From Streptomyces sp. B93 (GTDB taxonomy: Bacteria > Actinomycetota > Actinomycetes > Streptomycetales > Streptomycetaceae), in assembly GCF_018070565.1 (NCBI RefSeq), contig NZ_JAGPXL010000038.1, forward strand, positions 1 to 64,000: a DNA stretch of 64,000 nucleotides, given 5' to 3'. Under the pieces are notes generated by a model that had not been told where the DNA came from, did no database searches, and was given only the letters and a program-made list of their open reading frames with translations. This document shows positions 55,107 through 63,252 of this stretch, piece by piece; within the stretch, counting starts at the first letter, position 1; each line of letters opens with the position of its first letter. Both the position numbers and the translations under genes were made by a program.

Positions 55107-55799
55107 TCAGCCGCCGAGCGCACCGCCCGTGGCCGGCGGCTGGCCCTGGGCCACCATCGGGTCCGTGTTGAGGTGGATGACGCCGTAGTCGTAAGCGTGC
55201 CGCCGGTAGACGACACTCGGTTCCTTGGTCTCGGAGTCGACGAACAGATAGAAGTCGTGCCCCACCAGCTCCATCTCGTAGAGAGCCTGGTCCAGGGTCA
55301 TGGGGGCAGCGACGTGGGTCTTCTCGCGGACGACGAGGGGCCCTTCGCCCTTCACCTCCAGCGAGCCGATCCTCTTGGTCGGCACCGCGTCCGGCTCCTC
55401 CTCGCGGACGGCGGCACCATTGCCGTTCAGCGTGGCCACGCCCGGGACGTGGTCCGCGACCTCGGCCGCTGTGAGCCGACCTGCGCCTCGGCGGGTGTAC
55501 CGCTTGTCGTGCTGCTTGCGAAGCCGGGCCTCCAGCTTGTCCGCCGCCAGGTCGAGCGCCGCATACGGATCGCTGGCCGACGCCTCCGCCCGGATCACGG
55601 GACCGCGGGAGCGGAGCGTGATCTCCACTCGGTCGGAACGGTCCGCCTGTCGGGGGTTGGGCTCCTTGGACACCTCGACGTCGAGGCTGATCACCTTGCC
55701 GTCGAGCTTCTGGATCTTCTCCAGCTTCAGCTTCTCGGCCACGTGCTTGCGGAACCGCTCGGGCACCTCGGTCTTGCGGCCCTTGACGACGATGTCCAC
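55107..55799 (-). CDS. hpf: Long-form ribosome hibernation promoting factor
   Basis: A 230-residue HPF-long protein. The N-terminal ribosome-binding domain (about 1-105) begins with DIVVKGRKTEVPERFRKHV. A variable linker follows. The C-terminal dimerisation domain (about 165-220) contains DQALYEMELVGHDFYLFVD and YRRHAYDYGVIHLN. It dimerises 70S ribosomes into inactive 100S particles in stationary phase. The GTG at 55799 has GGAACGGAG six bases upstream and is where homology starts. An in-frame extension back to a GTG at 56057, also with a GGAGG, is discussed as a finding. Confidence 0.95.
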   Translation of the reverse strand: MDIVVKGRKTEVPERFRKHVAEKLKLEKIQKLDGKVISLDVEVSKEPNPRQADRSDRVEITLRSRGPVIRAEASASDPYAALDLAADKLEARLRKQHDKRYTRRGAGRLTAAEVADHVPGVATLNGNGAAVREEEPDAVPTKRIGSLEVKGEGPLVVREKTHVAAPMTLDQALYEMELVGHDFYLFVDSETKEPSVVYRRHAYDYGVIHLNTDPMVAQGQPPATGGALGG

Positions 55800-56114
55800 G
55801 CAGAACTCCGTTCCCGGATCGCTCCGCTCCAGTGGCGGAGCATCTCCCTTGTGCACCAGGTCCCGGTGGGCCCCGGAACCTCGGACTCGGTGACGTCCAC
55901 CTCCTCCTCCCCCGCGGGCAGGATCTCCACCCCACCGGCCCGGGTGATTCGAGAAAACCCGCGGCACGGCATTCGGATATGTGAGGTGTGGCCTGCGCCT
56001 TTCCCTCACAACCGAACATATCTCGCCCGGCCGGATGTCGTCACCCTCTACTGCCACGTACCTCCGTTCCAGCGAATTGACCCTCTCATTACCTGCAACG
56101 ACGCAAGTTCGCGG
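55800..56114. other. Intergenic leader between comF-type gene and hpf
   Basis: This 315-bp region contains the hpf promoter and leader. The arm GATATGTGAGG (55976-55986) can pair with either CCTCACA (56004-56010) or ACATATC (56016-56022), giving two exclusive hairpins in the presumed leader. On the minus strand it is open in frame with hpf from a GTG at 56057. No other gene is evident. Confidence 0.45.
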
Positions 56115-57203
56115 TCAGTTCCGGTTTATTTCGAAAGCATCGGGCGACGCCGCGACCACCGCCGCGCAAACCACGCCGACCAGGCCGTCCGCACCCGCCT
56201 TTCGCCCCCCGGTACCCGACTGCCCGGTACTCCCTTCCACCGCCTCCGCGATCCGTGCCTCAGTCCTATCCCGACCAGCCGCCGAGTACACCGCCGGATT
56301 CACCCCTGTCTCGGCCGCCGGAAGGACTCGCGACGGGGCCGGGACTCGCGATGGCGCCGGAGTCCTCGATGCCGCCGGAGTCCGCGACGGGGTCGGGGTT
56401 CGCGACGGCGCCGGGACTCGCGACGGACTCGGCGGACCGACGTCCGGAACCGGTGCCCTGCGCCCCGCCTCGAACACGGCCGCCGTCCCCGCTCCGGGGA
56501 GGGGCCCCACCCCCACCCCTCCCCCCACCGCCGCCCCCACAGCCCGCGCCCCCTCCGCCAACGAAGCCCCGGTCGTCATCAGGTCGTCCACCAGCACAAC
56601 CGACCGCCCCCGCAGCAACCTCTCCCCACCCGGCACCACAGCCAACGCGCCCGCCAGGTTCTCCAGCCGCTGCCGCGAATCCAGCACCGACTGGTCGACG
56701 ACCACCCTCCGCTGCCGCAGCACCGCCAGCACCCGCGCCGGAGTCCCCGTCCGCCGCAACTCCCGCGCCGCGCCGAGCGCGATCCGCCGCACCGGGTCGT
56801 GCCCGCGTGCCCGCACCGCCGCCCGCGCCGACGGCACAGGCACCAGCAGCACCTCCCCCGCGACGGCTCCTTCACCGCCGTACTCCGCATCCCCCCGTCC
56901 GTCGAACACACCCGCGAGCCCCGCCCGCACGGCCCCCGCCAGCGCCGCTCCGAGCGGCCGGGCGAGCGCCAGCGCGCCCCGCTCCTTGTGGGCCAGCAAC
57001 ACCGCACGCACCTCGTCCGAGTACCCCGCCGCCGCATGCACCACCGGCAACCCGGGTGGCTCCGGTGTCGGCCGTACCCGGCGCGGCGCGGAGCCGCTCA
57101 GGGCCGCACGGCACTCCGGGCAGAGCACCGTGCGCGGCCGCCCGCAGCCACCGCAGTCGGCCGGCAGCACAAGGTCGGTGAGGTCTTGCCACCACCCCCG
57201 CAT
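56115..57203 (-). CDS. ComF-like phosphoribosyltransferase-fold protein with repeat insert
   Basis: A 362-residue ComF-family protein. The N-terminal zinc motif CGGCGRPRTVLCPEC (about 17-31) is followed by the PRTase fold ending in the PRPP loop VVLVDDLMTTGAS (about 210-225). ComF proteins act in DNA uptake or processing in competent bacteria; the role in streptomycetes is unclear. The C-terminal about 120 residues are unusual: an 18-bp tandem repeat inserts a Ser-Arg-x-Pro-x-Pro series, then a non-conserved tail. GGTGG is the only ribosome-site-like sequence before the ATG. Confidence 0.85.
   Translation of the reverse strand: MRGWWQDLTDLVLPADCGGCGRPRTVLCPECRAALSGSAPRRVRPTPEPPGLPVVHAAAGYSDEVRAVLLAHKERGALALARPLGAALAGAVRAGLAGVFDGRGDAEYGGEGAVAGEVLLVPVPSARAAVRARGHDPVRRIALGAARELRRTGTPARVLAVLRQRRVVVDQSVLDSRQRLENLAGALAVVPGGERLLRGRSVVLVDDLMTTGASLAEGARAVGAAVGGGVGVGPLPGAGTAAVFEAGRRAPVPDVGPPSPSRVPAPSRTPTPSRTPAASRTPAPSRVPAPSRVLPAAETGVNPAVYSAAGRDRTEARIAEAVEGSTGQSGTGGRKAGADGLVGVVCAAVVAASPDAFEINRN
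56323..56430 (-). repeat. 18-bp tandem repeat, six copies, in comF-type gene
   Basis: Six consecutive 18-bp units (from 56323, 56341, 56359, 56377, 56395, 56413) are close to GGGACTCGCGACGGCGCC. On the minus strand they encode hexapeptides such as PAPSRV and PTPSRT. The frame is kept whatever the copy number. Confidence 0.88.
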
Positions 57204-57243
57204 GACGACCACTCTGCCAACACCCGCCGCATCGGGCCACCCC

Positions 57244-57265
57244 TGTGGATAACTTCTGTGGATAA
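57244..57265 (-). promoter_or_regulatory. Two tandem DnaA boxes upstream of comF-type gene
   Basis: TGTGGATAA occurs at 57244-57252 and 57257-57265, so TTATCCACA, the strict consensus DnaA box, appears twice in the same orientation 13 bp apart. They lie 41-62 bp before the comF-type start. DnaA-dependent control or titration is possible; no dnaA or dnaN gene is near. Confidence 0.6.
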
Positions 57266-57308
57266 CCCAACAGCCAGCGAAAACACCCTCAAAAAGTACC
57301 CGCCGAAG

Positions 57309-57329
57309 AAAAAACGGCCGCCCCGGCCG
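57309..57329 (-). terminator. Intrinsic terminator of the mtnA-mtrA-mtrB-lpqB operon
   Basis: On the minus strand CGGCC-GGGGC-GGCCG (57329-57315) is followed by TTTTTT (57314-57309), a classic terminator 57 bp after the lpqB stop. It separates lpqB from the comF-type gene. Confidence 0.88.
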
Positions 57330-57385
57330 GACCCCCGACCGAAAACGACCGTTCCCCCACCAAGGAAACCAAGGAGCCAAGCCCC

Positions 57386-59227
57386 TCACCCGGGATAAAC
57401 CGGCCCCGCCCCCTCCTTGACCACCTTCTGCCACGCCGTCCCCGACGGCATCCGCACGATCCCGTCCTCCGACGAGTACGCGACCAGCGGCAGCCGGTCG
57501 CCCTCGGACGCGGCGATGTCCTTCACGCCCGTCAGCGCGTCGGGTGCCGGGCCCTCCGGGGTGGAGCCGTCGACCTGGACGTAGCGCATGTGCTGCACGC
57601 CGTCCTCCTCGCGCCCGACGACCACGAGGCGGCTGTCACCGGCCCACGACATGGCGGTGACCTCGGTCAGTCCGGGCGTGGCGGAACGGAGTTCCCGGAT
57701 CGACACCGTCGACTCCTCGCCGACCCGCTCCCATTCGATCCGCCCGACGAGCAGTGACTGCTGGTCGTCCTTCTCGACGACTAGGGCGATCCGCACCCCG
57801 TCCGCGGCCACCCGCAGGGACCTGATCCGGCCGTCCAGCCCGGGGGTGCGCACCTGGAGCGGTTCGCCCTTGCCGTCACGCAACAGCAGCAGCCGCGCCT
57901 TGGCCGGATCGCGGTCGGCGACCCAGAGGTCGCCGCGCGTGTCCCAGCTGGGCGCGGTCAGCCGGTCCGCCTCGGTCTTGCCTTCGCTGAGCAGCACGGG
58001 CTCCCCGAGCGAGCCGCCCGACACCAGCGAACCGACGTACAGCGCCTTGCCGTCGAGGCCGACCCCGGCCGCGGTGTGCTCGTCCCGCGCGACCGCCGCC
58101 GACCGCAGCGGGGTCACTCCCTCGCCGAGCGCCCCGGGTACGGTCTCGGCGCTCGTCGTGCCGCTCTCCGCGGGGATCCGTACGAGCCGGTGCTCCCCGT
58201 CGAGGAAGTACAGGTAGTCGGCCTGCTGTGCCGAGCCGACGGACGCGACGGCCGGGGCCCGGTCCTCCGTCAGGTCGCACAGTTTCCGGTCGCCCGCGCG
58301 GAGTTCGACCTCGTCCACCGCGGGGGTGAGGTTCTGGAGGGTGAACAGCAGCTGGGTGGCCATCTCGTTGCACTTGGCGGTGCCGACCCGCGCGGCCTTG
58401 CCGTTCAGCGGCACGGTGAGCCGGTTCTGCTCGTCCGGCGCCAGCACGGCCCCCTTCCGCAGCGCGGTACCGGTCGGGAAGCTCGACCGGGCGACGGGCC
58501 CGAGCCAGCTCGTGGGCCCGTTGAGCAGGGAGCGCACCACCTGCGTCATGGGCTCGACCCGCCGCCGTACGAACACGGGGTCGGCGACGGCGGCGGGCTG
58601 CGACGCGGCGCCCGCCTCGGCGTCGGCCGCGTTGGAGGCGAAGTAGTACTTGTTGACGGACATGTAGTTGCGCTGGAAGTCCGACTCACCGATGACGACG
58701 CCCTGCGGCAGTCCGTCGATGCGCCACTGCCCGCTCTTCTTCTCCTTCACGAGGTGCACCTGTCGGCTGTAGGTCCCGTCGGCGGGCGCGTACGACTGCT
58801 GCGCGTCCACCAGGGCGACCCTCGTGCCGGTCAGGGTGAAGGAGTAGTCGTCGGCCTCGGGGTCGCTGTTGCCGCTGAGGTCGGTGGCGGTGTCGGGCCC
58901 GTTGGCGAGCACGGTCGTGGACAGCTCGGGCCGCCACTTCTGCGCCGCGTTCTCCGTCAGGTACTGGCGGGCCGTCTCGTACTGCGGCTCGTCGCTGGTG
59001 AGCGCTTCCAGGAAGCCCTGCATGATCTCGGGAGGTTCGGCGTCCTCCCGCGGGGGCATCGCGAAGACCCGTACCTGGGTGTCCTGCCGCGGCGTGGATT
59101 CCACGTCCCGCAGATCCCCGTGGTCCGGCATGGAGGCGCACCCGGTCAGCAGTACGGCCCCACAGACGGCGTACGTCACCGCGCGCCCGTACGTCCGCCG
59201 AGCGCCCCCCGCGCGGTCAGCGCCCAC
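57386..59227 (-). CDS. lpqB: Lipoprotein LpqB
   Basis: A 613-residue secreted lipoprotein that interacts with the sensor MtrB in actinobacteria. The lipobox LLTGC gives lipidated Cys30. GerMN-like domain sequence (about 60-330) and a C-terminal beta-propeller-like domain (about 330-610) follow. I chose the GTG at 59227 over an ATG at 59248 because AAGGGGAGG lies six bases before it. The start overlaps the mtrB stop by 11 bp, so the two genes are coupled. It may modulate MtrB signalling and thereby cell-wall or developmental genes. Confidence 0.94.
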   Translation of the reverse strand: MGADRAGGARRTYGRAVTYAVCGAVLLTGCASMPDHGDLRDVESTPRQDTQVRVFAMPPREDAEPPEIMQGFLEALTSDEPQYETARQYLTENAAQKWRPELSTTVLANGPDTATDLSGNSDPEADDYSFTLTGTRVALVDAQQSYAPADGTYSRQVHLVKEKKSGQWRIDGLPQGVVIGESDFQRNYMSVNKYYFASNAADAEAGAASQPAAVADPVFVRRRVEPMTQVVRSLLNGPTSWLGPVARSSFPTGTALRKGAVLAPDEQNRLTVPLNGKAARVGTAKCNEMATQLLFTLQNLTPAVDEVELRAGDRKLCDLTEDRAPAVASVGSAQQADYLYFLDGEHRLVRIPAESGTTSAETVPGALGEGVTPLRSAAVARDEHTAAGVGLDGKALYVGSLVSGGSLGEPVLLSEGKTEADRLTAPSWDTRGDLWVADRDPAKARLLLLRDGKGEPLQVRTPGLDGRIRSLRVAADGVRIALVVEKDDQQSLLVGRIEWERVGEESTVSIRELRSATPGLTEVTAMSWAGDSRLVVVGREEDGVQHMRYVQVDGSTPEGPAPDALTGVKDIAASEGDRLPLVAYSSEDGIVRMPSGTAWQKVVKEGAGPVYPG

Positions 59228-61274
59228 GAAATGCCTCCCCTTGTCCATTCAGCTGCTCGGCCCCGTCGGGTCTCTCACCGGCCGCCGGGCTGTCCTGTGC
59301 CGCGCCGTGCGGCTGCTGCGCGGTGCCCGGCCGGGCGACCACGCGCGCGCCGTTGCCGGGCAGTGCCGTCGGGTCTGCCGCCGGAGCGACGGCCGCGAGG
59401 CGGGCCGCCGCTATCGGGTCGCGCGTCGGCACCTGGCCACTGCCGGTGGTCTGCGCCGGGACGGTGGCGGTCTTCTCCCCGCCGCGCGGCCGACCGGTGT
59501 CGGTGGCGCGGCCGTGGCGTGCGTCCTTGGGTTCCAGCGGTATGGGTGAGCCTCGTAGTGGCTCGTCCGCGGTGCGCGGCAGGGTCAGCCGGAACTGGGA
59601 GCCGCCGCCGGGTTCGCCCCACGCCTGGAGCCAGCCGCCGTGCAGCCGCGCGTCCTCCAGGGCGATGGACAGCCCGAGGCCGGTTCCGCCGGTGGTACGC
59701 GCGCGTGCCGGGTCGGCCCGCCAGAAGCGGCTGAAGACCCGGGTGGCCTCGCCGGGCTTCAGGCCGACGCCGTAGTCACGTACGGCGACGGCGACGGCCC
59801 CGCCCGCGGCGGCGAGCTTGACGACGACGTCGCGGCCCTCGCCGTGCTCGACGGCGTTGACGACGAGGTTGCGCAGGACCCGCTCCACGCGCCGGGCGTC
59901 GGCCTCGGCGACGACGGGCTGCTGGTCACCCATGACCCGTATGTGGGTGCCCTTGCGCTCGGCGAGCGGTTCGGCGCCGCTGACGACGCGGCGGACGACC
60001 TCCCTGAGGTCTATCGGCTCGGCCTCCAGCGCGGCGGCGCCCGCGTCGAAGCGGCTGATCTCCAGCAGGTCGGCGAGCAGCGACTCGAAGCGGTCCAGCT
60101 GGTCGGCGAGCAGCTCCGCGGACCGCGCGGTCACGGGATCGAAGTCCTCCCGCGCCTCATGGATGACGTCGGCGGCCATCCGTACGGTCGTCAGCGGCGT
60201 CCGCAGCTCGTGCGACACGTCGGAGACGAACCGCCGCTGCATCCGCGAGAGGTCCTCCAGCTGCTGGATCTTCAGCTGGAGGTTCTGCGCCATCTTGTTG
60301 AAGGCCTCGCCGAGCCGCGCGATGTCGTCCTCGCCGGTGACCTTCATACGTTCCTGGAGGCGCCCGGCGGACAGCCGTTCGGCGATCCCGGCCGCCATCC
60401 GCACCGGCGTGACGACCTGCCGTACGACCAGCCAGGCGATCGCTCCGAGCAGTACGACGACGAAGAGCCCGGCGGTCGCCAGGGTGCCCTTGACCAGGCT
60501 GAGCGACTTCTCCTCCTGGGTGAGCGGGAAGAGGTAGTACAGCTCGTACGGGTCGCCGTTGGGGTCGTCGACCTGCTTGCCGATGACGAGGGCGGGCTGG
60601 GAGGCCTTGCCGCCGTCGAGGTAGGCGATGCGGGTGTAGCTCTGGGCGGCGACCTTGTTGGCGTTGACCCGCGCGCGCAGGTCGGCGGGCACGCTCTCGT
60701 TGGGGTCCACGCCGCCGGAGGCGCGCGGGCCGCGCCCGCCGCCGCTGTTGTCGCCGGTGGGCAGGCTGACCACGTCGAAGGCGCCCTGTCCGCCGCTGGA
60801 GAGCGAGGAGACGAGGTCGCTCATCCACTGGATGACGTTCTGCGGGGACTGGCCGTCCACGGTGGCCGGTTTGTCACCGGCCCCGCCGCCCGCCTCCTCG
60901 GCCCGCTGTTTGGCCACGGCGAACCCGCCGGTGGCCTGGCTCTGTGACGCCTTCACCTTGGCGTCCAGCAGGCCGTTGCGCACCTGCCCGATCACGACGA
61001 AGCCGAGCAGCAGCACCACGCCGAGCGACATCAGCAGTGTGGTGACGACGACCTTGAGCTGGATGTTGCGCCGCCACAGCCGCATCATGGGCAGCAGCGG
61101 CCGCCGTATCCAGCGCATGAAGAGCCTGAGGACGGGGCTGCCCTGCACACCACCGTGCAGCAGCCCGCCCTCCAGGAAGCGTGCCCAGCGGGAACCCGCC
61201 GTGTCCCGGCCGACAGGCCGCTCCGCACGGGTCCCGGACCGGCCGGGCGCCGAAGCGGCGCTGTCCCCGGGCAT
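59217..61274 (-). CDS. mtrB: Two-component sensor histidine kinase MtrB
   Basis: A 685-residue membrane kinase. Two helices (about 95-117 and 275-300) flank an extracellular sensor domain of about 155 residues. A HAMP linker, phospho-acceptor His in SDVSHELRTPLTTVR, and ATPase boxes NLVVNAVEHGEGR, DYGVGLKPGEATRVF and GTGLGLSIALEDA follow. The C-terminal about 110 residues are a disordered Ala/Pro/Arg tail, longer than in mycobacterial MtrB. I prefer the ATG at 61274, which follows the mtrA stop by one base; an upstream start would overlap mtrA. It phosphorylates MtrA. Confidence 0.95.
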   Translation of the reverse strand: MPGDSAASAPGRSGTRAERPVGRDTAGSRWARFLEGGLLHGGVQGSPVLRLFMRWIRRPLLPMMRLWRRNIQLKVVVTTLLMSLGVVLLLGFVVIGQVRNGLLDAKVKASQSQATGGFAVAKQRAEEAGGGAGDKPATVDGQSPQNVIQWMSDLVSSLSSGGQGAFDVVSLPTGDNSGGGRGPRASGGVDPNESVPADLRARVNANKVAAQSYTRIAYLDGGKASQPALVIGKQVDDPNGDPYELYYLFPLTQEEKSLSLVKGTLATAGLFVVVLLGAIAWLVVRQVVTPVRMAAGIAERLSAGRLQERMKVTGEDDIARLGEAFNKMAQNLQLKIQQLEDLSRMQRRFVSDVSHELRTPLTTVRMAADVIHEAREDFDPVTARSAELLADQLDRFESLLADLLEISRFDAGAAALEAEPIDLREVVRRVVSGAEPLAERKGTHIRVMGDQQPVVAEADARRVERVLRNLVVNAVEHGEGRDVVVKLAAAGGAVAVAVRDYGVGLKPGEATRVFSRFWRADPARARTTGGTGLGLSIALEDARLHGGWLQAWGEPGGGSQFRLTLPRTADEPLRGSPIPLEPKDARHGRATDTGRPRGGEKTATVPAQTTGSGQVPTRDPIAAARLAAVAPAADPTALPGNGARVVARPGTAQQPHGAAQDSPAAGERPDGAEQLNGQGEAFRGR

Positions 61275-61275
61275 G

Positions 61276-61965
61276 TCAGCTCGGCCCGGCCTTGTAACCG
61301 ACACCACGCACAGTCACCACGATCTCCGGCCGCTCCGGGTCCTTCTCGACCTTGGAGCGCAGCCGCTGCACATGCACGTTCACCAGCCGGGTGTCGGCGG
61401 CGTGCCGGTAGCCCCAGACCTGCTCCAGCAGCACCTCACGCGTGAACACCTGCCACGGCTTGCGCGCGAGCGCCACCAGCAGGTCGAACTCCAGCGGCGT
61501 CAGCGCGATCGACTGCCCGTCCCGCTTCACGGAGTGCCCGGCCACGTCGATGACGAGGTCACCGATGGCCAGCTGCTCGGGAGCCGGTTCCTCAGACCTC
61601 CTCAGCCTGGCCCGGATACGGGCCACCAGCTCCTTCGGCTTGAACGGCTTGACGATGTAGTCGTCGGCGCCGGACTCCAGGCCCACTACCACGTCGACGG
61701 TGTCGCTCTTGGCCGTGAGCATCACGATCGGCACCCCGGACTCCGCCCTGATCAGACGGCACACCTCGATCCCGTCCCGCCCCGGCAGCATCAGATCGAG
61801 CAGCACCAGGTCGGGTTTGGTCTCACGGAAAGCGGCCAGCGCCTTGTCGCCATCGGCTACGAAAGACGGCTCAAAACCCTCACCACGCAGCACAATGCCG
61901 AGCATCTCGGCCAGTGCGGTGTCGTCGTCGACGACAAGGACTCGTCCCTTCATAAACGACATCAT
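61276..61965 (-). CDS. mtrA: Two-component response regulator MtrA
   Basis: A 229-residue OmpR-class regulator. The receiver has VLVVDDDTALAEML, phosphoacceptor Asp in LVLLDLMLPG, and Lys in DYIVKPFKPKEL. The winged helix has LTPLEFDLLVALARKPWQVFTRE and VNVHVQRLRSKVEKDP. In streptomycetes MtrA controls chaplin, cell-wall and antibiotic genes. Three in-frame ATGs (61965, 61962, 61953) are available; the first matches my recollection of the annotated protein. It starts four bases after the mtnA stop. Confidence 0.96.
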   Translation of the reverse strand: MMSFMKGRVLVVDDDTALAEMLGIVLRGEGFEPSFVADGDKALAAFRETKPDLVLLDLMLPGRDGIEVCRLIRAESGVPIVMLTAKSDTVDVVVGLESGADDYIVKPFKPKELVARIRARLRRSEEPAPEQLAIGDLVIDVAGHSVKRDGQSIALTPLEFDLLVALARKPWQVFTREVLLEQVWGYRHAADTRLVNVHVQRLRSKVEKDPERPEIVVTVRGVGYKAGPS

Positions 61966-61981
61966 CCCATTAGCTAATCGT
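61966..61981 (-). promoter_or_regulatory. 16-base motif at the mtrA start, shared with the LAETG gene leader
   Basis: ACGATTAGCTAATGGG on the minus strand directly precedes the mtrA ATG and covers the mtnA stop codon. It contains the perfect palindrome ATTAGCTAAT. A 15/16 copy lies before the wall-protein gene at 20554-20569. Confidence 0.4.
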
Positions 61982-63112
61982 TACCTGGCGTGACCTGGCA
62001 CACAGCTCGGCGAGCGCCTCGCCCGTCACGGGTGAGACGACGCCCTCTTCGGTGACGATCGCCGTCACCAGTTCGGGCGGTGTCACGTCGAACGCCGGGT
62101 TGTACGCCTGGGTCCCCAGGGGTGCCACCGGAATCCCGCCTCCCGCTCCGGCCACCGGCACCTGCGGTGCTGTGACCTCGGTCACTTCGAACCCGGGGCG
62201 CTGTTCGACCTCGATGGCCGCCCCGTCCGGCGTGTCCGCGTCCACGGTCGTCACCGGCGCCACGACGATGAACGGCACATGGTGATACCGCGCGAGCACC
62301 GCGAGCGGATAGCTCCCCACCTTGTTCGCCACCGACCCGTCGGCCGCGATCCGGTCCGCCCCGATCAGCACCGCGTCCACCTCCCCCGCCGCGAACAGCG
62401 ACCCCGCCGCGTTGTCGGTGAGCAAGGTGTACGCCATGTCGTTGCGCGCCGCCTCGTACGCCGTCAGGCGAGCACCTTGCAGCAACGGACGCGTTTCGTC
62501 CACCCACAGGCGCCGCAGCCGCCCCTGCCGGTGTGCCGCGAGCGCCACCGCGAACGCCGTGCCCTCCCCGCCCGACACCAGCGCCCCGGTGTTGCAGTGC
62601 GTGAGGATACGGTGCCCGCCGCCGGGCAGCAGTTCGTCCAGCAGCGCCAGCCCGTGCCCCGCCATCCGGGCGCTGGCCTCGGCGTCCTCCCGGTGCAGCT
62701 GCCGCGCGGCCGCCAGCGCCGCCCCGGCGGCCTCCTCGGCGCCGCCACCGGCCGCGAGCGCGGCGTGATAGGCGGCCTGCGCCCGGCGCACCCCCACGGA
62801 GAGGTTCACCGCCGTGGGACGGGCACCCGCCAGCGCCGTCGCCGCGTCGTCCACGTCGAAGCCGCGCGCGGCGGCGAGCGCGACACCGTAGGCGCCCGCG
62901 ATGCCGAGCACCGGCGCCCCGCGCACCGCGAGCGAACGGATCGCCTCCACCAGGACGGGCGCGTCCGTACAGACCAGCTCGACCTCCTCGGCCGGCAGCC
63001 GTGTCTGGTCCAGGAGCACCAGAACGGGGCCTTCAGGTGGTTCTTCCCAACGGAGTACCGGTATTCCGGTCGGCCGCTTGTCCTCGCCGGATTGCGCGTG
63101 CTGATCAGCCAT
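61970..63112 (-). CDS. mtnA: S-methyl-5-thioribose-1-phosphate isomerase
   Basis: A 380-residue isomerase of the methionine-salvage pathway, converting methylthioribose-1-phosphate to methylthioribulose-1-phosphate. It belongs to the eIF2B-like family, with RGAPVLGIAGAYGVAL, the catalytic Cys in LTHCNTGALVSGG, and the catalytic Asp in VLIGADRIAADGSVANKVGSY. About 20 extra residues precede the fold. It is the first gene of the mtrA-mtrB-lpqB transcription unit, four bases from mtrA, so methionine-salvage and signalling genes are probably co-transcribed. Confidence 0.94.
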   Translation of the reverse strand: MADQHAQSGEDKRPTGIPVLRWEEPPEGPVLVLLDQTRLPAEEVELVCTDAPVLVEAIRSLAVRGAPVLGIAGAYGVALAAARGFDVDDAATALAGARPTAVNLSVGVRRAQAAYHAALAAGGGAEEAAGAALAAARQLHREDAEASARMAGHGLALLDELLPGGGHRILTHCNTGALVSGGEGTAFAVALAAHRQGRLRRLWVDETRPLLQGARLTAYEAARNDMAYTLLTDNAAGSLFAAGEVDAVLIGADRIAADGSVANKVGSYPLAVLARYHHVPFIVVAPVTTVDADTPDGAAIEVEQRPGFEVTEVTAPQVPVAGAGGGIPVAPLGTQAYNPAFDVTPPELVTAIVTEEGVVSPVTGEALAELCARSRQVTIS

Positions 63113-63252
63113 GTGGTCAGTCTGCCCGCTGACGGGCGGACAATTGAAGGTGCGCAGCCCCTACCTCGGCCGGTCCCTCCCCGACCGGCCCATGGCACGA
63201 TGTCTGCCAAACTGCCGCCGCACCCGCGGACGGGCACCGTGAAGGAGCGACG

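Noticed and set aside
57244-57265. Replication origin at the paired DnaA boxes
   Set aside because: Only two boxes and no AT-rich unwinding region; dnaA, dnaN, gyrB or parAB are not nearby.
59228-59248. ATG start at 59248 for LpqB
   Set aside because: AAGGGGAGG is placed correctly for the GTG at 59227 and lies downstream of the ATG, so the GTG is the better start.
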